Counted from the stretch's first letter, positions 1 to 4,811 are shown. The stretch: 5,798 nt of DNA from Phycisphaerales bacterium (GCA_026982035.1 JALSHW010000029.1:1-5798); one strand, 5' to 3'. Notes: generated by a model from the sequence alone, not told the origin. Numbers and translations are program-made.

Positions 1-29
1 GGGGGTTTGGGGGGATTGGGGGGTTTGGG
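1..29 (+). other. G-quadruplex motif inside the dnaA-like linker
   Basis: Four G-runs of 5, 6, 6 and at least 3 (1-5, 9-14, 18-23, 27-29) are separated by 3-nt loops TTT, ATT and TTT, an ideal intramolecular quadruplex pattern. The G-rich strand is the template strand of the minus-strand gene; the coding strand reads as Pro-rich codons (TPQSPQTP). The run starts at base 1, so it may extend beyond the window. Confidence 0.8.
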
Positions 30-390
30 TGTTCCGAAGCGAGAATCGAACATTGGCCGATGGATTCCCGGTTTGATCTTGCAATGCCGACCGCAGGTGT
101 TCGCCAATTTGTTTTTCGATCATGTCCAGCGTGAACCGATTCCCCGCCGTCACGATCAGCCCATCGCTGTCTGAAACCATTTCCACCCCATCACCCAGAT
201 ATCGCCGAACTTTGTTGGCTCCAAGCTGGGCTTCGAGTCCGGTCCGAATCTGATCACAAAGCACGGCACCCGTTGCTCTTGGAGCCGAGTAGTTGCTGAA
301 CTTGAGGGATGTCGGAGCGGAAACCTCATGCCGGCGTGATTCAGCTCTGCGATTGGCATCAATAATCGACACGAATAGGCCCTTGCTCAT
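1..390 (-). CDS. dnaA: DnaA-type N-terminal domain protein, probable replication initiator DnaA (C-terminus outside window)
   Basis: The frame opens at ATG 390-388 and stays open to the window edge (130 codons), so only the N-terminus is visible. An in-frame stop at 453-451 limits upstream extension. Residues about 44-119 align with DnaA domain I, the module that in known DnaA contacts the helicase loader or helicase and self-associates: an amphipathic start (LCDQIRTGLEAQL), then DGLIVTAGNRF, then TLDMIEKQIGEHLRSAL, then VRFSL. The stretch NRFTLDMI corresponds to the NRFVLDWV stretch of E. coli DnaA. Two oddities: about 42 residues precede the domain, and the usual W(F/I) motif is replaced by RRYL (62-65). 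Residues 120-130 are a Thr/Ser-Pro-Gln linker, as expected of domain II. The AAA+ and DNA-binding domains are not in the window, so a protein with only a DnaA_N domain, or a related KH-like protein such as DciA, is not excluded. Confidence 0.68.
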   Translation of the reverse strand, partial: MSKGLFVSIIDANRRAESRRHEVSAPTSLKFSNYSAPRATGAVLCDQIRTGLEAQLGANKVRRYLGDGVEMVSDSDGLIVTAGNRFTLDMIEKQIGEHLRSALQDQTGNPSANVRFSLRNTQTPQSPQTP

Positions 391-614
391 CGAAGACCGC
401 CCAGCATCAGCAAGCGCAGTCCCACCGCGCCCGGCTTCTGTTGCCAGCGTTCAAGCTCAAAAATGTGACTGAATCCTTCACGCATGGACACAACGATCGC
501 CATCACGAGAGTGTGTGCATTCCCTCGTCCTATTTTCCGATCGGAGAGTTTCTTCACCAATCGGAGAGCTTTGAGATAAAGCCGGGTGCCGCGTGCTTCT
601 CCCGAATGATCCAC
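387..614 (-). CDS. Possible small hypothetical protein overlapping the dnaA-like start
   Basis: A 75-codon frame from GTG 614 to TGA 389-387 (an in-frame stop at 623-621 lies just upstream). Its stop overlaps the downstream ATG as ATGA, the layout of translationally coupled genes. The product would be basic, with a Lys/Arg-rich N-terminal half (LYLKALRLVKKLSDRKIGRG) and a hydrophobic stretch near the C-terminus (GLRLLMLGGL). I recognise no family. No clear Shine-Dalgarno precedes GTG 614; a CGGA lies about 9 bases upstream. Internal ATG or TTG starts are possible. Open frames on the other strand and in another frame cover the same bases, so coding status is uncertain. It may simply be leader DNA of the next gene. 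Confidence 0.35.
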   Translation of the reverse strand: MDHSGEARGTRLYLKALRLVKKLSDRKIGRGNAHTLVMAIVVSMREGFSHIFELERWQQKPGAVGLRLLMLGGLR

Positions 615-615
615 A
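607..615 (-). promoter_or_regulatory. Near-consensus DnaA box
   Basis: The plus strand reads TGATCCACA, one mismatch from TTATCCACA. It overlaps the GTG start of the small frame at 614 and lies 217 bp upstream of the dnaA-like ATG. A single 8/9 match occurs often by chance; its weight comes from the position upstream of a dnaA-like gene. Confidence 0.3.
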
Positions 616-666
616 ACGGGTCATCCGTCGTTCCCTGATCTCCATTCTTCCAACCGTGTGTCTGCT

Positions 667-708
667 TTGAGTCATCAATTTTGAGTCGTCAATTTTGAGT
701 CATCAATT
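667..708. repeat. Three tandem 14-bp repeats
   Basis: TTGAGTCATCAATT occurs three times head to tail at 667-680, 681-694 and 695-708. Only the middle copy differs (A to G at 688). Each unit contains the dyad TTGA-GTCA-TCAA. The array sits between the leftward promoter (807-835) and the first possible start codon (614), so it would be in the transcribed leader. It could bind a regulator or initiator as an iteron-like array. Confidence 0.85.
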
Positions 709-806
709 CGCAGTCAACACAGCCCCAAGAACTGGCTCGATCGGGTTGTCTCACGCAGCAGATAGAGTCCTGTCTGCCCGCTGGTCATTCCATAACCTGC
801 AAAGAG

Positions 807-835
807 ATACTAGTGCGCAACCGACAATGATGCAA
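807..835 (-). promoter_or_regulatory. Sigma-70-type promoter for the dnaA-like transcript
   Basis: On the minus strand TTGCAT (835-830) is followed after exactly 17 bp by TAGTAT (812-807). Transcription would start near 800 and give a leader of roughly 190 nt to GTG 614, or about 410 nt to ATG 390. The -10 resembles the TAGACT/TAGTCT hexamers seen at the other promoters proposed here. Confidence 0.5.
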
Positions 836-900
836 CACCCAACTTGATGATCCAAATGCACACAACACCGATCCATTACCACTGACAAACACTTACGATC

Positions 901-941
901 AAAAATATTTTTTCATCCACACCCGGGCGATGTTATACACA
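901..941. promoter_or_regulatory. Two DnaA-box-like sites beside an AT-rich palindrome
   Basis: TCATCCACA (913-921) is one mismatch from TTATCCACA, and TTATACACA (933-941) fits TTATNCACA. They lie in the same orientation, 20 bp apart start to start, or about two helical turns. Directly beside them is the 12-bp AT-only palindrome AAAAATATTTTT (901-912), which could be an unwinding element. The group lies immediately downstream of the acetyltransferase stop codon, so the AT palindrome could instead belong to a transcript end, though no GC-rich stem precedes it. Confidence 0.42.
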
Positions 942-942
942 T

Positions 943-2019
943 TCACAGTGGGCAAACATACCCAACACGCGCATCAAACCGCTTGAATCCAAGTCTCAAA
1001 TACACTTTGGACGCGGGTATATTCCGACGATCCACCGCACAAGTCACCTCACGAACAGCGTCATTGATCCGCAATGATTCCAACGCATGGGTCAACAGCC
1101 GCACCCCAAGGCCTTGTCCTTGCACCGCTGGGCTCAATCCCAGATACACCAACTCAACCGACTCATTGGCAGGACAATGCGACAACAAACAACACCCCAC
1201 TGGGTCGTTCCCCCGAAACATCAACCACCACCTCGACGCATCAAACACCCCCGTCGACTCATGGCTGGCAATCACATCGACCATCGAACGCATTCCACAC
1301 AACTCAGGGCAGTCCAGCGTCCCCTCATACGACGCCTCAAGTACCATCGCCAGCAATGAACCATCATCGGTGGGCAACCGCATCGACAAATCCGCAATCG
1401 GACGAACCGTAATCCCCTCAGGCCACGACTGGTCGCTCACAGGCCACCGCTCAATGAGCCCATAATCGAGCCGAAGGTAGTCCAGCGTCCCCACGCAAAT
1501 CATCCCCGCCCGCTGACACACCCGATGCGTCCACGCCTGCTTGGGTTCAAACAACATCTGAGCAATCCGCACCCGATCCGGTGCCACTGTGGGCAGCCCC
1601 TGAATCGCCGCCAGTACACTCGCCCCAATTTCGTCAATTTGGGTCGCTTCATCACCCAATTCGGGGGCTTTCTTGCCGTTGAGAACCGGATTGGAGACAA
1701 AGCACATTCCCGTCCCCCCCGCCCCAGGCACCACCATGCACACCTGTCGAACCGCTGGCTGATCCCTGGTCGAATCCCCCAAAACGCCCCAGATCAGGTC
1801 CAAATCAATCCCATGGGCCGAAGCGTTGCGGGCCAATCGCTGAGCCCCGGCTTGTGGATTCCCCTCCGTAATCAACCGTTCCAACGCCGATTGAATGATC
1901 CCACGCCCAATCCGTACGCCTTGGGGGCTGTTCGAACCGCCCCCATTGGCGATGGCTGGGTCTTGGGAAACGGGATGGTTCGGGTGGAGACTCATCGGGG
2001 CATGTGTCGATTCAAGCAT
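943..2019 (-). CDS. Two-part GNAT family N-acetyltransferase
   Basis: A 358-residue protein predicted to move an acyl group from acyl-CoA to an unknown amine substrate in the cytoplasm. The C-terminal half (about 205-351) is a complete GNAT domain. Motif A is ELVYLGLSPAVQGQGLG (289-305), with the pyrophosphate-binding QGQGLG loop at 300-305. Motif B includes AVDRRNIPASKVYLRLGFKR (328-347). The N-terminal half (about 40-190) looks like a degenerate second GNAT unit, containing a VCMVVPGAGGTGM strand and turn and an ending RAGMICVGTLDYLRL, but lacks a clear CoA loop. This is the plan of MshD-like double-GNAT proteins. The segment YEGTLDCPEL (231-240) matches what I recall of a planctomycete group of such proteins. 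The first ATG (2019) was chosen; ATG 1995 is an alternative, and neither has a good Shine-Dalgarno. TTGACC at 2070-2065 could be its -35, with only a poor -10 (TACGAG, 2046-2041). Confidence 0.88.
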   Translation of the reverse strand: MLESTHAPMSLHPNHPVSQDPAIANGGGSNSPQGVRIGRGIIQSALERLITEGNPQAGAQRLARNASAHGIDLDLIWGVLGDSTRDQPAVRQVCMVVPGAGGTGMCFVSNPVLNGKKAPELGDEATQIDEIGASVLAAIQGLPTVAPDRVRIAQMLFEPKQAWTHRVCQRAGMICVGTLDYLRLDYGLIERWPVSDQSWPEGITVRPIADLSMRLPTDDGSLLAMVLEASYEGTLDCPELCGMRSMVDVIASHESTGVFDASRWWLMFRGNDPVGCCLLSHCPANESVELVYLGLSPAVQGQGLGVRLLTHALESLRINDAVREVTCAVDRRNIPASKVYLRLGFKRFDARVGYVCPL

Positions 2020-2106
2020 GTCGGTTCAAAATCGTGGCTTCTCGTACACCATACTGCATCCATCGGTCAAATCCTGCGGATCGGGATATTCAGCGCTCGA
2101 CACCGT

Positions 2107-2134
2107 TTGACGCCATGTCTTGAGACACTAGACT
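2107..2134 (+). promoter_or_regulatory. Sigma-70-type promoter of the secreted-protein gene
   Basis: TTGACG (2107-2112) and TAGACT (2129-2134) are separated by 16 bp. A start site near 2141 leaves a leader of about 65 nt to ATG 2205. The -35 is one base from TTGACA. It lies in the 185-bp gap between the divergent acetyltransferase gene and this gene, which holds nothing else clear. Confidence 0.55.
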
Positions 2135-2204
2135 ACCATGCACCACCACCTGTTGCTCATTGCGGGTCGGTGTATTGCCCGTACCTCACTTTGCCGAGAT
2201 CATT

Positions 2205-2867
2205 ATGCCAGCACTTCTGCACAAAACCGCCCACAGAACACCCAAAAGAACACTCAGCACCCTGATCCTTGGCCTCGTCGCCATCTTCGGTGCGACGCTC
2301 GGAACCACTGCATTGGCAGCCCCAGAGCCCTCCCCAGTCGCCATCACCTGGGAGTTCACCTTCGACCGAGGCCCACTCCGCCTGGCATGGGTTGAGACCG
2401 ACCAAGGCACCAAACCCTTCTTCTTCCTCACCTACCGCGTCACCAACTACTCAGGCACCGACCTCCTCTTTGCCCCCGATGTCTCCCTGATGACCGACAA
2501 CATCACCGTCCTCAAGGCCGGTCGAGATGTACCCACCGCCGTCACCCACGAGATCATGCGCCGGCTCGACAACCCATTGGTCGAATCCCAGATCGATATC
2601 GTCTCGACGGTCCTGGAAGGCCCAGAACACGCCCGCGATGGCGTACTCATCTGGCCAGCCAATCAACTCAATGTCGATGAAGTCAAACTCTTCTTTGCAG
2701 GCCTCAGCGGCGAATTCGAGTCCTATGTCGTCGGACGAGAGACCGATAACCCCACCCGCTACACCCTTCGCAAGACCCTCATGCTCCGCTACGCCACCCC
2801 AGGCGACTTTGAAGGCCAAGGCGCCCGCCCCTTCGAACTCATCGAAAAACGCTGGGTCATGCGCTAA
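2205..2867 (+). CDS. Exported hypothetical protein with N-terminal signal peptide
   Basis: A 220-residue protein of unknown function. ATG 2205 is chosen over an in-frame TTG at 2160 because it places a classical signal peptide at the N-terminus: a basic n-region (K7 to R15), a hydrophobic core (about L17-A36) and an ALA cleavage motif with cut after A38. The mature part (about 182 residues) has alternating hydrophobic strands (AITWEFTF, FFFLTYRVTNYSG, GVLIWPA, VKLFFAGLSGEFE, KTLMLRYATPGD), suggesting an all-beta, immunoglobulin-like fold. A helical insert lies in between (VTHEIMRRLDNPLVESQ). There are no cysteines in the mature part and no membrane segment after the signal, so it is probably periplasmic or secreted. 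It ends in KRWVMR. It resembles conserved uncharacterised proteins I recall from Phycisphaerae. It has its own promoter. A C-tract (2868-2882, broken by AA) begins directly after the stop. Confidence 0.82.
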   Translation: MPALLHKTAHRTPKRTLSTLILGLVAIFGATLGTTALAAPEPSPVAITWEFTFDRGPLRLAWVETDQGTKPFFFLTYRVTNYSGTDLLFAPDVSLMTDNITVLKAGRDVPTAVTHEIMRRLDNPLVESQIDIVSTVLEGPEHARDGVLIWPANQLNVDEVKLFFAGLSGEFESYVVGRETDNPTRYTLRKTLMLRYATPGDFEGQGARPFELIEKRWVMR

Positions 2868-2924
2868 CCCCCCAACCCCCCCAAAGTAAAGATCACGGAA
2901 TTGGTGTGGGACTTGGCCGGGTGC

Positions 2925-2952
2925 CCCGATGGTGGGCTTTGCCACCTTCGGG
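2925..2952 (+). promoter_or_regulatory. Long GC-rich stem-loop after the secreted-protein gene
   Basis: CCCGA (2925-2929) pairs with TCGGG (2948-2952), and GGTGG (2931-2935) with CCACC (2942-2946). There is one T-T mismatch and a 6-base loop. This makes ten base pairs. No T-run follows, so it is not a standard intrinsic terminator. It could stabilise the upstream mRNA 3' end or attenuate read-through to rpmA. Confidence 0.5.
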
Positions 2953-3080
2953 CCTTGGATAACCAGCGATCTTTCTATCGCAAGCCCTCCCCAGCACGGC
3001 AATTGCACTGGACAGATTCAACTTCCCCGCCTACGCTTGCCCCCGCGACCCATCCGGTCGCCAGACGATAAAAACACCCC

Positions 3081-3114
3081 GATCCCGGCTCTCTATTGGA
3101 GCCACCAGCGGATC
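3081..3114 (+). promoter_or_regulatory. Two-part stem-loop just upstream of the rpmA ribosome binding site
   Basis: An inner stem GGCTC (3087-3091) pairs with GAGCC (3099-3103). An outer stem GATCC (3081-3085) pairs with GGATC (3110-3114) across a short internal loop. It ends 8 bases before the GGAG of rpmA, a position suited to translational control of a ribosomal protein gene. The function is inferred only. Confidence 0.4.
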
Positions 3115-3122
3115 AGATCGAC

Positions 3123-3126
3123 GGAG
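3123..3126 (+). promoter_or_regulatory. Shine-Dalgarno of rpmA
   Basis: GGAG lies 9 bases before ATG 3136. It fixes the rpmA start against the longer in-frame extension from 2929, and it is the clearest ribosome binding site in the window. Confidence 0.7.
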
Positions 3127-3135
3127 ACCACTGAT

Positions 3136-3435
3136 ATGGCACATAAAAAGGGACAGGGCTCAACCAAAAACGGCCGCGACTCCAACCCGCAGTACCGCGG
3201 AGTCAAACTCTACGGCGGCGAATCAGCCAAACCAGGCGCCATCATCATCCGTCAATGCGGCACCAAGTTCAAGCCAGGATTCAATGTCCGCATCGGTAAG
3301 GACGATACCCTCTACAGCGTCGCCACCGGCAAGGTCGTCTTCCAAAAGAATGGCCGAGTCCATGTTGATCCCTACGAAGCCGACATCGCCCGCCCCCAAT
3401 GGCTCCGCGACTACCGCACCGCCCACGCAAGCTAA
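3136..3435 (+). CDS. rpmA: 50S ribosomal protein bL27
   Basis: A 99-residue protein of the large ribosomal subunit. In known ribosomes the flexible N-terminus of bL27 reaches towards the peptidyl transferase centre and helps position tRNA. The signature N-terminus [17 protein letters not shown] is present, followed by [27 protein letters not shown] and the [21 protein letters not shown] core. The mature-type MAHKK start follows the ATG directly, so there is no sign of the cleaved N-terminal extension seen in Firmicutes. The C-terminus (about residues 83-99) extends beyond the 85-residue E. coli protein. In most bacteria rpmA follows rplU and precedes obg; neither is next to it here. The gene ends 35 bases before a strong intrinsic terminator, so it is the last gene of its transcript. 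Confidence 0.97.
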   Translation: MAHKKGQGSTKNGRDSNPQYRGVKLYGGESAKPGAIIIRQCGTKFKPGFNVRIGKDDTLYSVATGKVVFQKNGRVHVDPYEADIARPQWLRDYRTAHAS

Positions 3436-3470
3436 CGCTTCGGGGCATACAAACGAATGAATCAAAAACG

Positions 3471-3499
3471 AGCCGCGACCGTAAGGGAGCGGTTTTTTT
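3471..3499 (+). terminator. Intrinsic terminator of rpmA with GTAA tetraloop and tandem G-A mismatch
   Basis: AGCCGC (3471-3476) pairs with GCGGTT (3489-3494, one G-T wobble). CC (3479-3480) pairs with GG (3485-3486) and closes the GNRA loop GTAA (3481-3484). Between the helices GA (3477-3478) faces GA (3487-3488), which allows tandem sheared G-A pairs. Seven Ts follow (3493-3499). An A5 run (3464-3468) before the stem gives a T-run on the opposite strand, so it may also serve the convergent gene ending at 3530, though less well because the mismatches become T-C there. Confidence 0.88.
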
Positions 3500-3529
3500 A
3501 TATCAGCACATGTAAATTTAGAAACAGAC

Positions 3530-4759
3530 TCAAACAGTTCCGGTGATGTTCATCGCCTGCTCCATCTGCTTCCATCGTTGCTCAAGGGTCCCCGTGTATC
3601 CAAGCGCGATCCGCACCAATCCCGGCTTGATCCCCGCTTTCTCCAAATCTTCATCGGACAATTCGCTCGAAGTCGAACTCGCCGAGCATGAGAGCAGCGT
3701 ATCAAAGTACCCCAAACTTACCGCCATGAATCCAAAGTTGCAATCGTTTTGCAGCGTATCAATAAAACGATTTCCTTTCTCAGCAGTCCCAAGATCAATA
3801 CAGAAAATCCCGCCCGCACCATAGGGTTCATTGCTCACCCTTTTGAATAAAGCATAATCCGGGTGTGATTTGAGTCCTGGATAGGTGACATCGAGCCCCA
3901 TGGCTTCAAGTTTTTCTGCAAAGTACAACGCTCGTCGAGAATGTTCGATCATCCGAAGTCCCAGGTGGGGCAGCCGCATGCTGATATTCGACGCCACCCG
4001 CGGATCCATCGTTGGTCCAAGAAGCATCAAGGATCCCAAATGCAAATCCATCAAACTTCCCACAAACTCCCCGTCGCCACAGATCGCCCCGGCGATCGAA
4101 TCCGACGCCCCATTGATGTACTTGGTCAATGAATGCACCACCACATCAGCACCCAAGGCAAGCGGCGAAACCATCAATGGGCAAAAAGTATTGTCGACGA
4201 TCAATCGTGCCCCATGCTTATGCGCGATCTTGGCAAGGGCTGGAATATCGGCCACTCGGAGCGTTGGGTTGGACATCGTTTCGACATACAGCACTTTGGT
4301 CTTGTCAATAAACGCCTTATCCACGGCTTCCAGATCAGACATGTCCACAAAGCTCGTGTTGATGCCCATCTTTGCAGGGAAGAAATCATTGAAAAGCGCA
4401 AAGGTTCCCCCATAGATCGTGTCGCTTGAAACAATGTGATCCCCGGTATTACACATCTGCAACACCGCCGCCGAGATCGCTCCAAGTCCGCTGGCGGTGC
4501 AATACGCCGATTCTGATCCTTCCACGGCTGCCAGTTGTTTACCCAACGCATAGACCGTCGGGTTGTAATGTCGCCCATATAAATAACATCCCCCTTGATC
4601 GGGCCCATGCTCCCCCTGAAAAACCTCAGGCATCGTGTCAGCGTTGAGCACCGTAAAGGTGGTGCTGGTTTCGATGGACATATTGACTCCGCCATGCTCC
4701 CCAAATTCATGCCGAGCATTGGCGAGTGCTTCGATCGGGTCGATTCTTGATTCAGACAT
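3530..4759 (-). CDS. PLP-dependent Cys/Met metabolism (trans-sulfuration) enzyme, methionine gamma-lyase-like
   Basis: A 409-residue cytosolic enzyme of the fold-type I trans-sulfuration family (cystathionine gamma-synthase/beta-lyase/gamma-lyase, methionine gamma-lyase, O-acetylhomoserine sulfhydrylase). Visible residues: YGR (Y61, R63) of the phosphate-binding YxRxxNPT motif, here YGRHYNPT; SGLGAI after the first strand; the ring-stacking tyrosine Y116 in YGGTF; D189 of VDNTF binding the pyridine nitrogen; PLP lysine K213 in VVHSLTKYINGASD; a SLG motif at S348; and the substrate carboxylate arginine R383 in GLVRIALG. The catalytic Cys typical of methionine gamma-lyase (C116 in Pseudomonas, motif YGC) is Gly118, so exact activity is open. 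ATG 4759 gives the normal family length and has AAGGGG 10 bases upstream; a GTG-type start at 4828 would add 23 unconserved residues. It lies downstream of kdsA on the same strand, with a 116-bp gap containing a dyad, so it is probably transcribed separately. Confidence 0.9.
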   Translation of the reverse strand: MSESRIDPIEALANARHEFGEHGGVNMSIETSTTFTVLNADTMPEVFQGEHGPDQGGCYLYGRHYNPTVYALGKQLAAVEGSESAYCTASGLGAISAAVLQMCNTGDHIVSSDTIYGGTFALFNDFFPAKMGINTSFVDMSDLEAVDKAFIDKTKVLYVETMSNPTLRVADIPALAKIAHKHGARLIVDNTFCPLMVSPLALGADVVVHSLTKYINGASDSIAGAICGDGEFVGSLMDLHLGSLMLLGPTMDPRVASNISMRLPHLGLRMIEHSRRALYFAEKLEAMGLDVTYPGLKSHPDYALFKRVSNEPYGAGGIFCIDLGTAEKGNRFIDTLQNDCNFGFMAVSLGYFDTLLSCSASSTSSELSDEDLEKAGIKPGLVRIALGYTGTLEQRWKQMEQAMNITGTV

Positions 4760-4805
4760 TGGCCCAGAGCCCCTTTTGCAGAAAACAGAACAGTACAGAG
4801 CCACT

Positions 4806-4811
4806 ATTCTA
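4806..4811 (-). promoter_or_regulatory. Possible -10 element of the PLP enzyme gene
   Basis: On the minus strand TAGAAT (4811-4806) lies 46 bases before ATG 4759. No -35 hexamer at 16-18 bp is seen: TTGAGT (part of the dyad described separately) lies 22 bp upstream and TTGGTT 11 bp upstream, both badly spaced. Weak. Confidence 0.25.

Larger units (their letters stand above)
615..942. other. Gene-free region upstream of the dnaA-like gene; candidate control region or origin
   Basis: No convincing coding frame lies between the small frame at 614 and the stop of the acetyltransferase gene at 943. Both flanking genes read leftward. From right to left it holds two DnaA-box-like sites (913-921, 933-941), a perfect AT palindrome AAAAATATTTTT (901-912), a leftward sigma-70-type promoter (807-835) and three tandem 14-bp repeats (667-708). 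Boxes, an AT-rich stretch and an adjacent initiator gene together are what bacterial origins usually show. The boxes are imperfect and few, so this stays a candidate. Confidence 0.4.
2868..3135 (+). other. Intergenic region and rpmA leader with two RNA hairpins
   Basis: A gap of 268 bp without a convincing gene. The frame that opens at 2929 is only an upstream extension of rpmA. The region starts with C6-AA-C7 (2868-2882) and contains stem-loops at 2925-2952 and 3081-3114. No clear -35/-10 pair for rpmA was found. The gene may be transcribed from an unrecognised promoter here or by read-through from 2205-2867, as the latter gene lacks a U-tract terminator. Confidence 0.5.

Noticed and set aside
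441..638. A plus-strand frame of 65 codons near the dnaA-like gene
   Set aside because: No ribosome site or family match; it is antisense to the frame coupled by ATGA to the dnaA-like start, and nothing continues downstream of it.
478..678. A second minus-strand frame of 66 codons overlapping the small gene and the 14-bp repeats
   Set aside because: Arg/Ser/Thr-rich composition, no ribosome site, and it ends without any link to the downstream start.
750..785. Weak inverted repeats around AGATAGAGTCCTGTCT
   Set aside because: Short arms with mismatches, within what chance would give in this length.
1525..2265. A long plus-strand open frame (246 codons) opposite the acetyltransferase gene
   Set aside because: It lies antisense to a clear GNAT gene, has no recognisable motif and is rich in Pro/His/Arg, typical of a shadow frame in C-rich DNA.
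2868..2882. C6-AA-C7 tract after the secreted-protein stop, considered as a second G-quadruplex on the minus strand
   Set aside because: Only two long runs are present; four are needed for an intramolecular quadruplex.
2451..3008. A 185-codon minus-strand frame opposite the secreted-protein gene
   Set aside because: Its composition mirrors the sense gene, it runs through the intergenic hairpin, and the sense frame has a signal peptide and promoter.
2880..3120. Possible tRNA or small structured RNA in the gap before rpmA
   Set aside because: No T-arm consensus such as GGTTCGAATCC and no cloverleaf pairing could be found; only local hairpins are present.
2929..3135. A 69-residue N-terminal extension of bL27
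   Set aside because: The conserved MAHKK start and the GGAG site lie at 3136; the upstream residues are low complexity and cover leader hairpins.
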